Origin: Malachius bipustulatus
Taxonomy: Eukaryota; Arthropoda; Insecta; Coleoptera; Melyridae
DNA length: 64,000 bases
NCBI GenBank assembly: GCA_910589415.1
Contig: OU342630.1
Coordinates: forward strand, 28,801,867-28,865,866
Reading direction: 5' to 3'
Under the pieces are notes generated by a model. It was not told where the DNA came from, did not search any database, and saw nothing but the letters and a program-made list of their open reading frames with translations. Each line of letters starts with the position of its first letter. Positions within the stretch are counted from its first letter, which is position 1. The position numbers were made by a program, and so were the translations under genes. Below, in pieces: positions 35,174 through 44,606 of the stretch.

Positions 35174-36357
35174 CTAGTCATCATCAATGACAAACCCGGT
35201 GCGTGCCTGTTGAGCATGCAGGTCCCTCTGCAGGATGTTCAGGCACTGATTAAGGCAGTGCAAGGAGGCGGCGCTGGTCGCTTTGAGCAGCAACAGGTCG
35301 GGGTCCGTGCGCAGCTTGTCAGCCTGCTCGACGGAACGGCACAGGGCCGAGTCGGCCTGCTCGGTCTGCTGCAGCTGCGCCCTGACCGACGCAATCGCGT
35401 CCAACACAGCCAGTTGCTCGCGCGGGGGTAGAGGTGGGCTGCTGGCCGTCGCCGCCTAAAAATATTAAACATTTGATCTTTATATTTAGTTCTAGAAGAT
35501 TAGCTTGTATCCACTGTCAATTAAAAAAAAACCCAGGCACCCTAGATTTTGAGTAACGATAGTGACCTTTTCATTTTTTCATATGACCACTGTATTTAAT
35601 TTTTACATTATTGAATTACTCGCAAGAGAAACGTTGCAAAAACCGTCTATGGTTCTGATAATGTACGATCTTTTGTCATCATCAGAGATTGTGCACCTGC
35701 CCTCATTAATTCACTCAAAATAATTTTCCATTCTCACTCCCTGATGTGTGGCAACTTTCACGAGTCTGCCCAGTTCAGAAACTCAACTAAATATCATTGA
35801 ATTCTTATATAATTCTTTATTCCCAACATTGGGATTTGCCAAAGTATTTGAAACGTATATCTTTCAACAAATTATTGTTGATTTCGTATTCACAAATATC
35901 TCTCTCAGTTTCTTTTTTTCACGTAGATCTACTGTTACCATGATGATCCAAAATCAATTTTAATCTACAATTTTAGACAACTACGGAATAATTGGATTTC
36001 CGAATATGAGAAAAAGATTACCTTGGTGTGTGATTCAGCAACCGCCCGAAGACCGTTTACCCATTCCTGCCTCGCTCTGGCATCGGTCGCCCTCAGCTTG
36101 AGCATGTCACCTGAGGCACAGTTTACCGTGAACGTCTTCGAGTCCTCCTCGCTGGGACAGATGACGGCCCCGGCCAGATGTACAGAGCCCCTCGGCACGC
36201 TCCCATCCGGCTTCTCGCCCTCACAGAGGTAGTAGTGAAGCATGCCGGCGTTGGCGTCCACCACGAAGTACCGATACTGCCAGCCCTTCATCACGTTTGT
36301 GTACTTATACAGCTGGCCGCAGAACTCCCTGTTCTTCGTGTGTAAATCCATCACCGA
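35174..36357 (-). CDS. PH-domain protein of the ORP10/11 type, two coding exons
   Basis: Exon A, 36357-36022 (112 codons), has a polypyrimidine-CAG acceptor before it and AAG|GTAATC after it. Exon B, 35455-35174 (94 codons with stop), follows a TTTTTAG acceptor; phases match. Exon A is a PH domain: REFCGQLYKYTNVMKGWQYR, then GSVHLAGAVICPSEEDSKTF, then RATDARARQEWVNGLRAV. Exon B has PPLPPRE, a helical segment and DLLLLKATSAASLHCLNQCL. This matches the region after the PH domain in ORP10/ORP11, which bind phosphoinositides and work at ER-Golgi/endosome contacts. The frame then stops (VIDDD), without the lipid-transfer domain. An alternative splice to a full ORP is possible but no donor or ORD exon was recognised. 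GC content is far above the flanks. Upstream exons may exist. Confidence 0.75.
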
Positions 36358-36822
36358 CTGGAATTTCAAGGATTAAATGCAATCATTCTATTGTATAGTG
36401 AATTTTGACTTTTCATTGTAAGTTATAGGATGGTAATTACTCGGCAAATTCTCCAAGATTTAGGTACTTCAAAAGACAAATCATAAAATAGGCATATTCA
36501 CGAGGCGCTTCATACTTTTGCACTTTTACGAAATCATGATAATTCTTGGTTTTATACAAAATTTAACAAATCTGATTGGTTATCTGCAGTACAAAGTGAT
36601 GATTTCGTAAAAGTACGAAGGTACGAAGTACCTCATGAATACGACCAATGAAATAGATTGACAAGCAATTGAATCAACTACATGATAGTGAGTTTTTTCT
36701 TAGGTTACTACAACATTTAGGTGTACACACTAAGAATTGAGTGAAATTTTGTTCAATTGAGATACCCTACCTATGTTTTAATAGGTTTTCTTGAATTTCA
36801 CAATGATTTATACATAAAACGT
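36358..36822. other. Spacer between PH exon and hAT relic
   Basis: An inverted pair of words on GATTTCGTAAAAGTAC (about 36601) and TTTACGAAATCATGA (about 36524) suggests a small foldback. Nothing else is recognised. Confidence 0.35.
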
Positions 36823-37267
36823 CTATAAACAAGAGAAAGTCAACAGACTTTTGGCATTGTTACAATAATTGTAATCTGCTAGTAAATTATTTTCTATCAA
36901 AAACTTAAGAAGGTGGACTGCTCCAGAAACTACTCTGAAATCTGTTCTTCTATAAATTATTTCCAATTCTGTTTTTAATTTGTTTTTATCTAAAAATTTT
37001 AAGGTGCGAATTGCTGTCTCTAAATGTTGATTTAGAAAATTCAAGAAATATATTTCAAATTTTTCCACTGAAAATAAATTAGCTATCTGCAGATGATCTG
37101 TGAACGAAAATCTTCTATTTATTTCTGATATTATGGTGTCGCAGACCTCTTTAGCTTGGACAGTCGTGGAAACATATGAGCTTCTTTCGTCCATTTTCCT
37201 TCTTTTCCTGGATAGACTCAAGTCAATATTTTCAAGTTCGGTATCTCTAATAGTAAGTATAGTATCC

Positions 37268-39565
37268 CTTTATTTTTTTTTTATTTTATTTATTTAATCA
37301 GTATAAAATTACATATGTATTTCAAGGAAAAAACACACGTAATTCCCACAGAGGTATAACAATACCTGTTTGTAGGAACTGATATAGTGGTATTACATAT
37401 CTATGAAAACAAGAAATAGAAAAAAAAAACCACAAACCAACAAAAAACATAAACAAAATCAAAAAAATACACATAATAGAATACACAATATAAAAATTCA
37501 TCCCCAAAACAAAGAGATAACAAAAAATATCATTTGACATCATTTCCGACATTATACTGCATCTAGAAGCGAAAAACATTGAAAACTGTATTCCCAGTTA
37601 CATATTTTCCAGAATCCAAGATTTGATTTTACGCTTGATGTACTTTCTACTTGATTTTTCATTAGTTATCTTGTATTAATTTGGCAACTTATTAAATATC
37701 TTTACAGCAACAATGTAACTATTTTTATCACTGATGGTTTTACACATTTTTGGTAGAGATATACTTTTATTTCTAGTTCTACTCGTTGAATTCCCATATT
37801 GATTTCTAAGTTCATTGTAATAATATACGGTGGCTTCTAACAAGAATAACCGTCTTAAATCCAAAGGACAATTGTCCATTTCAAAATTAGAGCTGTTTAT
37901 AATTTTTAACAATTTATTTTGAAGTTGTTGTAACAAATTTAGGCTACTAGAATATGCTCCCCCCCAAGCAATCACCCCATAGGAAACAATACTTTGGAAA
38001 AGAGCATAGTAAATTAAATTACCATAAGAGTTTTGGCCTCCATAAATCTAGACAATTTGTAGAATACAAAAGTGAGATATTTTGTTTTACCTATTATATA
38101 TTCAATATGCTTACTCCCGAGCTTACTCCATTTTAGATTATAATCTATCACAATTCCTAAGTATTTGCAGTTCTCTACCCTCTTCAAAAGACTGTCTTTA
38201 ATTTTGATTTCAATATCTACAGGCACACTATCGCAATAATTTCCAAATGTAATATAGACCGTTTTGTCAATATTTAAGGTAAGTTTATTCGCCTCAAGCC
38301 ATAGATCTATCCCGGCCAATAGATCATTCATTTTTTGTTTAGCCTCTTCCCATGTTTTTCCCTCACTTATTGCAGCAGTATCATCAGCATATGATACAAT
38401 ATCACTTCCATCAGTCTTAGCAAGGAGATCATTGATATACAGAATAAAAAGCAATGGGCCTAAAATGGTGCCCTGTGGCACACCAGTTTTAATTTCTTTA
38501 TATTCACTAAATACATTATTTAACTTAACTCTCTGTTGCCGATTTGATAGATAACTGGTTAATAGTTTCAGTGCATGACCCCTTATTCCGTAACAATACA
38601 ACTTATCCAACATAATTCCATGGTTGACCGTATCAAAGGCCTTAGCCAAATCAAGAAAAGTAACTATAACTGGCCTACTTTTGTCCAGGCAATTGTATAT
38701 CACATCTGTAATGTAAGCAAAAGCATCCGTGGTTCCCAAACCCCTAACAAAACCAAATTGTTTTTTAGACAATACTTCATGTTTTTTCAAAAATTCAAAG
38801 ATTCTATTATAAATAAGTTTCTCAAATATTTTGGCAACATTTGAAACCAACGATATCGGCCTGTAGTTGTTTGCTTTACTTTTATCGCCAGATTTAAAAA
38901 TTGGAACCACTTCAGCTTTTTTTAAGAAATCCGGCCACACTGACAATTCAACACATAGATTAAAAATACACGCCAGTGGCCCAGCTATATATTCAGAGAT
39001 AGTCTTTAGAACTCTGGCATGTATTTCGTCAACTCCACCACCCTTATCTTTTAAATTATATACAATAGTTCTAATTTTCTCCGTAGTTGCTGGATTTATA
39101 AAAATACTATTTGGATTCATATTTGGCATTTTCACCTTATTATCAGGAGACGAAGTACATATTTTACCACTTAAATTAATCCCGATCTCACAAAAATACT
39201 CATTCAAATATTCAACAATATCATTTGGATTGTCAATCCTCACACCTCTATCGTTTGTTAGATACTCAATTCCACTGCCCTTTTTAGAATTTTTACCCAG
39301 TTTTTGGTTAATGATATTCCACAACTTTTTATTATTATTACCATTTGTCTCTATCAAATTCTTATCATATTTAACTTTGGCCGCAGCTATCACCTTATCT
39401 AGTATTTTTACATAATTTTTATATTCGGTCTTTAGATAATCATTCTTAGGGTCTAATTTCCAAACTTGATAAAGTTGCTCCTTAGTTGCACAAGAAACCA
39501 TTATAGCTTTAGTTATCCAAGATTTTCTTGGAAACTTTCTTTTTGAATATTTTTTTTCAAACTCT
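37268..39565 (-). mobile_element. 5'-truncated LINE inside the hAT relic
   Basis: The minus-strand element ends in an A-rich tail (37268-37300) and starts within the linker before the reverse transcriptase domain near 39565. The hAT protein reads on both sides of it. It is 5' truncated, the usual outcome of LINE insertion. The A-rich sequence at both junctions hides the target duplication; AAAATATT occurs at both sides (39546-39553 and 37225-37232) but is not adjacent to the tail. Confidence 0.8.
37676..39565 (-). pseudogene. LINE reverse transcriptase, nearly intact, one frameshift
   Basis: An open frame of about 500 codons reads through the RT: VVPIFKSGDKSKANNYRPIS (about 38890), TFLDLAKAFDTVNHG (about 38650), TGVPQGTILGPLLFILYIND (about 38480) and the catalytic VSYADDTA (about 38390). 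At about 38014 the frame shifts and a C-terminal part continues (SYGVIAWGGAYS to KIFNKLPN, stop near 37676). There is no RNase H and the endonuclease is lost by truncation. The frame is joined without a stop to the hAT transposase upstream. Confidence 0.85.
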
Positions 39566-41495
39566 GCAATACATCGCTTAATGGTTACAGAATCGGTAGT
39601 CCTTTTTTGCAGCTGTGAATATAAAATATCAACATGAGGCATCAAACGATGAAACACTGTCAACCAAAAAACAAACTTTAAGTCATTCAATAATCTCAAA
39701 AGTGCCCCAGCTTTTGTAATACTATCAGATTGTCTTGAAGTGGACTGAATTTTTTCCATACAGTTAATAAGATCTTCTCTGTTTTCATATACATTATTAA
39801 CCGCTCTACTTTTGAAGTTCCACCTAGTCGAAGATGCTTTAGGAATCCTATTTCCAACGACTTCATCTAATACGGCAACTCGTTGTGGAGAATTGGAAAA
39901 AAAGTTTGTTATGTCGCTCAAGTCAGAAAAAAATATGCGCACATTTGTATTAATGCTTGTTGCCTGTGACATGATTAAATTCAGTTGATGCGCATAACAA
40001 TGAATATAATATGCATACGGGAACTTATTTTTAATAAGTTTTTGCACACCACCGTGGATACCACTCATGACGCTTGCGCCGTCATAACTTTGGGAAATTA
40101 ATGGGTCAGGTTTTTTTTAAACAGAAATTAAAACGTTTTCTATGCAGTCAGCTAACGCAATAGCATCATGATCGGAAGGATTCTTATAACTCCAAAATCT
40201 TTCAACGGGAGAACCATTTTTCAAAGTGTATCGCAATACTATAAGCATTTTGAAAAAATATTTGAAATGTCTCTTGTTTCATCGCTCATAACGGACACGA
40301 ATTTTGAATCAGCAATTTCTTTCTTGACAATGTGCCTGACACACAGAAAGCATACAATGCAATAAATCATTTTGGATATCTTTTGAAGTACCTTTAAATA
40401 CAGTAGCCTGCTGCAAATGTTGCTTGAGCGCTAAATCTAATTCGGCGGAAAAATTTATGAGACCTTTAAATATACCAGGATTCAAAGAATTTTTCCCCTA
40501 ATCATGGCCACGCAGAGCAAGTTCAAAAGCACCACAAAATTTGATACAGTCAATAATCTTTCTGTTCTTTTTTACTTGCTCATTGTGTTTTTCAACACTC
40601 ACTCTATATGCACTATTTAACTGTTGTCTAATAATGTCTTGTTTACCTAACAAATTAAACCCTAATTTAGAAGATATGTGTGTCTTTGAACATTGGTGTT
40701 TTTTAATTTTTTCTGATAAATGAATTAAGTCTCTGACACCTGATTTGGTCCATTCTGTTGCTTCATCACCAGCAAATAACAAACAAGGAAAACAGTAAAG
40801 ACTATTACTAATATCACAACCGCATAACCAGTCACTTTTTTCATAAGTCTCTACTTTAAATGTTCTTTTATAATCACGAGTTTTGCACTTTGTTATATTT
40901 GTTATTATAAAATTTGGTTTGCTTTTTTAATTTTAATTTTTTCTTCTAATGATAAGGAAGAAAAATTTATTGTTTTCAGGTATTCCACACTAATATTGAT
41001 CGGAACTGCCGTCATATTTGACGATGATTTTTTATGAAAGCAATAAAACGTCCGCTACTATAGGATTTACCCGCTCGAACTTTTCCTTATAAATCCCAGC
41101 GTGAAACTGACTGTGCACGGATAGCTTGTGCACATAGGTCAGCTTAAGAAATCAGTCGTCACTCCCGAGCCCGTGCTCCCGAGTTAGAGGGGGCAGAAGG
41201 AACGGCTTCGCACTGTCCAGACGCCAGACGGACCGCGTTCCATGTGCACTGCACTACTGCACATGAGGCCTGTCGATAGGAAACCGGTCGAAGTGCCGAA
41301 ACTGCTGGATTCATATTTATTTAATCGTTTTATGACATCAGATTCATCAAAACGGGCCGGACTGATGCAGTTAAATTAAATACTTTTATATCTTTCAACA
41401 GGATACTTATATGTTTAGAGAAAACTTTTAAGACATTTTTACTTGTTTATTGGCGGTAGACGTGCACATGTGCACTTATTGAAAAGCCGCCACTG

Positions 41496-42496
41496 GAGTA
41501 GTAGCAGGTTACTTTTTTGTTGGATGGTTATCTATGTTTCTTATCTGTTAGGAATTGGGTTTTCAGTTGATTTATTGTTTATGTAAATTTTTATATTTTA
41601 ATTTTGATGTTTTATTACTTTGGTTCACTGATTTGAAGTAGTTTCAGCAATAACCAACTCTCTATAAGAAGGAACTGGTGTTGTAGATTGTTTAGATTTG
41701 AAATTTTGAGGTGAATAGGGATTTTTTCTTATTAATTTGTTTTTCGTGTGTGAGGGAGGTATGTTGGATATGATGGTTTGATAGAGTGAACCAATCAATC
41801 CCGAAATGTCTCAAAAAAAAAAAAATTTTAAAAGTCAATTCTTTATCACGAACCTAAATCCCAAACAATAAATTAAAAATTCATATTGTTACATAATATT
41901 TGAATGACATAACAGAGAGACTTCCGATCAGAAGTCGGAACAATTATTATTATAAACGATTAAAGTATTGATTCTAATACTGGCAATATTTACATTCAAA
42001 ATTTCAATTACTAATTTTTTACTATTTTTTAGTTAATTCTTATTTTTAACTTTGGTATTAGGTAATAAATGATTTGTTACGTTTTCTGTGTTTTTAATAA
42101 TAGATTTTGTAAGGTATATAATAAATACCTAATTTGTGATTATTGAATTTTTGAAGTAATTTCACTTACCGTTTATGTGTCAGTAACTGCAACCTACCGT
42201 GATGGAAACAGAAACGGTAAACAGTCAAAAATGACCAATCGTAGTAAAGTTGTTATGTAGGTACGTATCATAAGTATATCTCAAAATTCCAATTACCAAA
42301 AAACTGCATCTAGTGTTAATTTATCAGATCGCATGATAGTAATATTATTATAATACTAAAATTAGGTGACAATGGGTTCTTTATGTTTTTATAGATTTAA
42401 TCAGACAATTCTGGGTTCTTTCCAGATAATTCAACAACGTTGTCAAACTTGGTAATTTATCCTCACGTTAAAGGCGTATAATTCTATGATTATTTC
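41496..42496. other. Non-coding stretch
   Basis: AT-rich with no gene recognised. It may be an intron of a host gene whose exons lie elsewhere, but nothing in the sequence shows it. Confidence 0.4.
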
Positions 42497-42987
42497 TAGA
42501 GGGTGATCAGTAACTCGCGCACTCCGAATACAGGGCGATATAGAGCCCATTAAAATTAAGGATATTCTGCAAAAAAAAAATTGAATCTAACGGCTGGTTT
42601 TCAAGTTACAGAGTTTCCCTCATCCGAGTAATTTTTTCAATAACCGTGATAAAAATTAATGAAAAATTCAGGTTACTGTAATGTCTGGAACGGATACCAT
42701 ATAATTCATCAATTTTTTTTTCACAAAACCTCTTAACAGTGGAATTGAGAATGTTGTAAATTGTCAATATACCTAAATCTGAACGAAATTTGAAGTTTGG
42801 TAACCGCCTAAACTCAAATTAGAATATAAAGACGGCTTTACATTTACGAGTGACTCGTATACGAGTTAGACAATCGTATACGATTTCGTATGTGTAAACA
42901 GTAGCTCGTAGGTCGTATACGTATTAGTTTCAAAGTTGAGAGGGATCCGAGTAGTGGTACGAGTGAAATGGTTTTTTATAATTTAAA

Positions 42988-43215
42988 ATGGCGGCACATA
43001 AACTGTCTACGGATGATCTTGATCAATTCATTGATCTTTATTACGGTATGACCTGTTTATGGGATGTCAGATTAAAAGAATATAAAGACCTAAGTGCTAG
43101 GAACAAAGCCTACGCAACAATAGCGGATATTTTAAATTTGCCAGTAGAAGCTGTGAAGAAAAAAAAAATTTTTCTTCAATTCCAACAACACCTCTTAACT
43201 GCAGGAAATTTTTAA
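42988..43215 (+). pseudogene. MADF-domain fragment of a Harbinger accessory gene
   Basis: ATG at 42988 opens a 75-aa frame. Residues 9-55 (DDLDQFIDLYYGMTCLWDVR, then NKAYATIADILNLPVEAVKK) fit a MADF DNA-binding domain. This is the protein that partners the Harbinger transposase and binds its TIRs. The frame runs out of domain sequence near 43175, at the internal deletion. Confidence 0.7.
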
Positions 43216-43321
43216 CCCAAACTCGCCTTTTTCTATTAACATCTTCACGTTTTTCTTTTCCCTTCATCAATAACACAAAAATACCTAGCATAGCAACTCG
43301 CTTTCTTTTATTCGGCGCCAT
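43195..43321 (-). pseudogene. N-terminal stub of Harbinger transposase
   Basis: On the minus strand ATG at 43321 gives MAPNKRKRVAMLGIFVLLMK, and then KRRVWVKNFL, the RRxWV motif at the start of many HARBI1-like transposases. The reading leaves the family after about 45 residues, where the internal deletion joins it to the MADF gene. Confidence 0.55.
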
Positions 43322-43730
43322 GTTCGAACGACTTTATCGCATACGATCCCGAATAGCAATATAAATAGAACTCGTACACCTATACGAGTGTTCGTATACG
43401 AGTCACTCGTAAATGTAAAGCCGTCTTTAAATATTCAAATTCCTTCGTTGCTATGGAAATAAAAATAATAACAATCCATCCAACTCGAACTTATTCACAT
43501 GTCCAGTGCAGTGATGCCACCTTTTTTTTACAAAAATGATCATATCTTTGGAAGAAAAGAACTTACAACACTGCAGTAAGAAAATTTAGCACTCTTAAAA
43601 AGTGAAGTTTACTGCAGCATGCTCCGAGTGCGCGAGTTACTGATCACCCTGTATATTATTCTATTTTAACTGGCTCATCACTAGGATCTCCTAAGCCATA
43701 AAAGATACTACTGAATTAAGATACAGATGC

Positions 43731-43873
43731 CCGTATTCACAAAGCGTTCTGGCCCTGTAATATCTCGGAAATAATTAAATGAATGAGATGGAGATATACA
43801 GTTTATTTGCATTAGAATGAGATGGAGATAATTGATTACGTAATTATTTGGTAATTATCGTTTGTGAATACGG
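43731..43873. mobile_element. ~143-bp MITE
   Basis: CCGTATTCACAAAGCG at 43731 is mirrored by CGTTTGTGAATACGG ending at 43873. The interior contains a direct repeat of GAATGAGATGGAGATA. The CCGTATTCACAAA end is a kind seen in insect MITEs. There is no coding capacity. Confidence 0.65.
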
Positions 43874-44606
43874 ACAAGAGTCAGTTAAATTAGAGAAAAG
43901 TTTCCCAAAATTACATCAAATTTAACCGGAAGCCAATCTCCATAAGGATTCTGCGGGGTTCGTTTTGATTTGCTTGATTTCTTATACCAAACGAGATAAA
44001 AAATAATGGTGGTCATATGAAAAATTAAAGTTATCTATAAAACTACAGGATCTAGTCGCTTTGAAATTTTTTGAAATGTCAAATGAATAGCTTTTGACAA
44101 CATAACCTACTGTGAGTGGACCTACAAAAAATAATAAACTTATTTCCAGTAATAAAAAAGATATGGCTAAAATAAGAAATCTCGATTTTTCAGCTTTTCC
44201 TCACATTTCAGGAACGACTGAAGTTATCCTAAATTTTGTTTCAGATTTTTAGTAAGCATAAAATTAGCTACTTTTCTCTAATTTTCGTCGACCCTATTAT
44301 ATCTCTGTGACTTCTGAATCTCTTATTGGTGAGAGAGAAAAAACTTTATGTATATCTTACGAGCAAACGAAAACATAATTTACGAAGGCTTTGGGAAATG
44401 AATAGATACAATGAAAGATACAGGAGTATCTTTTGGTTTAAAAGAATGACTTGAATTATTACCCTCGTGTAAAATTATACCCATGAACCTGCTTAGGGGT
44501 GTGAGATAACAGAAATTATCGATACTGGAAAAATATCAATAAAGACCGATTAATCGATATACAATAACTATCGGCAAGGTAATAATTATCGACACCTATT
44601 CAATAG

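Larger units (their letters stand above)
36823..41015 (-). pseudogene. Broken DUF4371-type hAT transposase
   Basis: ATG at 41015 begins MTAVPINISVEYLKTINFSS. After a frameshift near 40925 a TTF-type zinc finger reads DWLCGCDISNSLYCFPCLLF, then GDEATEWTKSGVRDLIHL (about 40740). Broken frames follow to 40069. There an open frame carries MSGIHGGVQKLIKNKFPYAY and the segment to IKRCIAEFEKK (about 39570). The LINE then interrupts. Past the LINE the reading resumes as DTILTIRDTELENI with LEIIYRRTDFRVVSGAVHLL (36.9-37.2 kb), but the last part of the protein is missing. Such genes are often annotated as zinc finger MYM-type 1-like; they are hAT transposases. Confidence 0.8.
36823..41495 (-). mobile_element. 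DUF4371-type hAT relic, split by a LINE
   Basis: On the minus strand the element starts at 41495 with CAGTGGCGGCTTTTCAATAA, a typical hAT end. It runs through a GC-rich leader, a transposase start near 41015 and transposase pieces down to 36823. A LINE occupies about 37268-39565 within it. The 3' terminus and the C-terminal catalytic/dimerisation part of the transposase are absent, so the element is truncated. Bases next to the 5' end are GAGTAGTA, but no partner copy was found. Confidence 0.75.
42828..43428. mobile_element. Internally deleted PIF/Harbinger element
   Basis: About 37 bp at each end match as inverted repeats, starting AAAGACGGCTTTACATTTAC. The interior keeps the start of both genes of a Harbinger: a MADF/Myb-like protein on the plus strand and the N-terminus of the transposase on the minus strand, joined by a deletion. 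The 3-bp target duplication is ambiguous (TAA on one side, TTA on the other). The element is non-autonomous. Confidence 0.75.
42497..43653. mobile_element. MITE with ~30-bp TIRs carrying a Harbinger derivative
   Basis: GGGTGATCAGTAACTCGCGC at 42501 is mirrored by GCGCGAGTTACTGATCACCC before the right end (43650), and the right tip reads CCTGTA, the Tc1/mariner-like end seen elsewhere in this window. The arms beyond the TIRs are not similar. At its centre sits a 601-bp Harbinger-type derivative (separate entry). Confidence 0.7.

Noticed and set aside
38264..39415. Plus-strand frames of 89-182 codons opposite the LINE reverse transcriptase
   Set aside because: They are antisense shadows of an RT frame with clear catalytic motifs; they have no family match and no start context.
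37225..39553. AAAATATT as the target duplication of the LINE in the hAT gene
   Set aside because: The word occurs on both sides, but on the 3' side it lies about 36 bases past the A-rich tail, and hAT protein resumes before it. The A-rich junction prevents a firm call.
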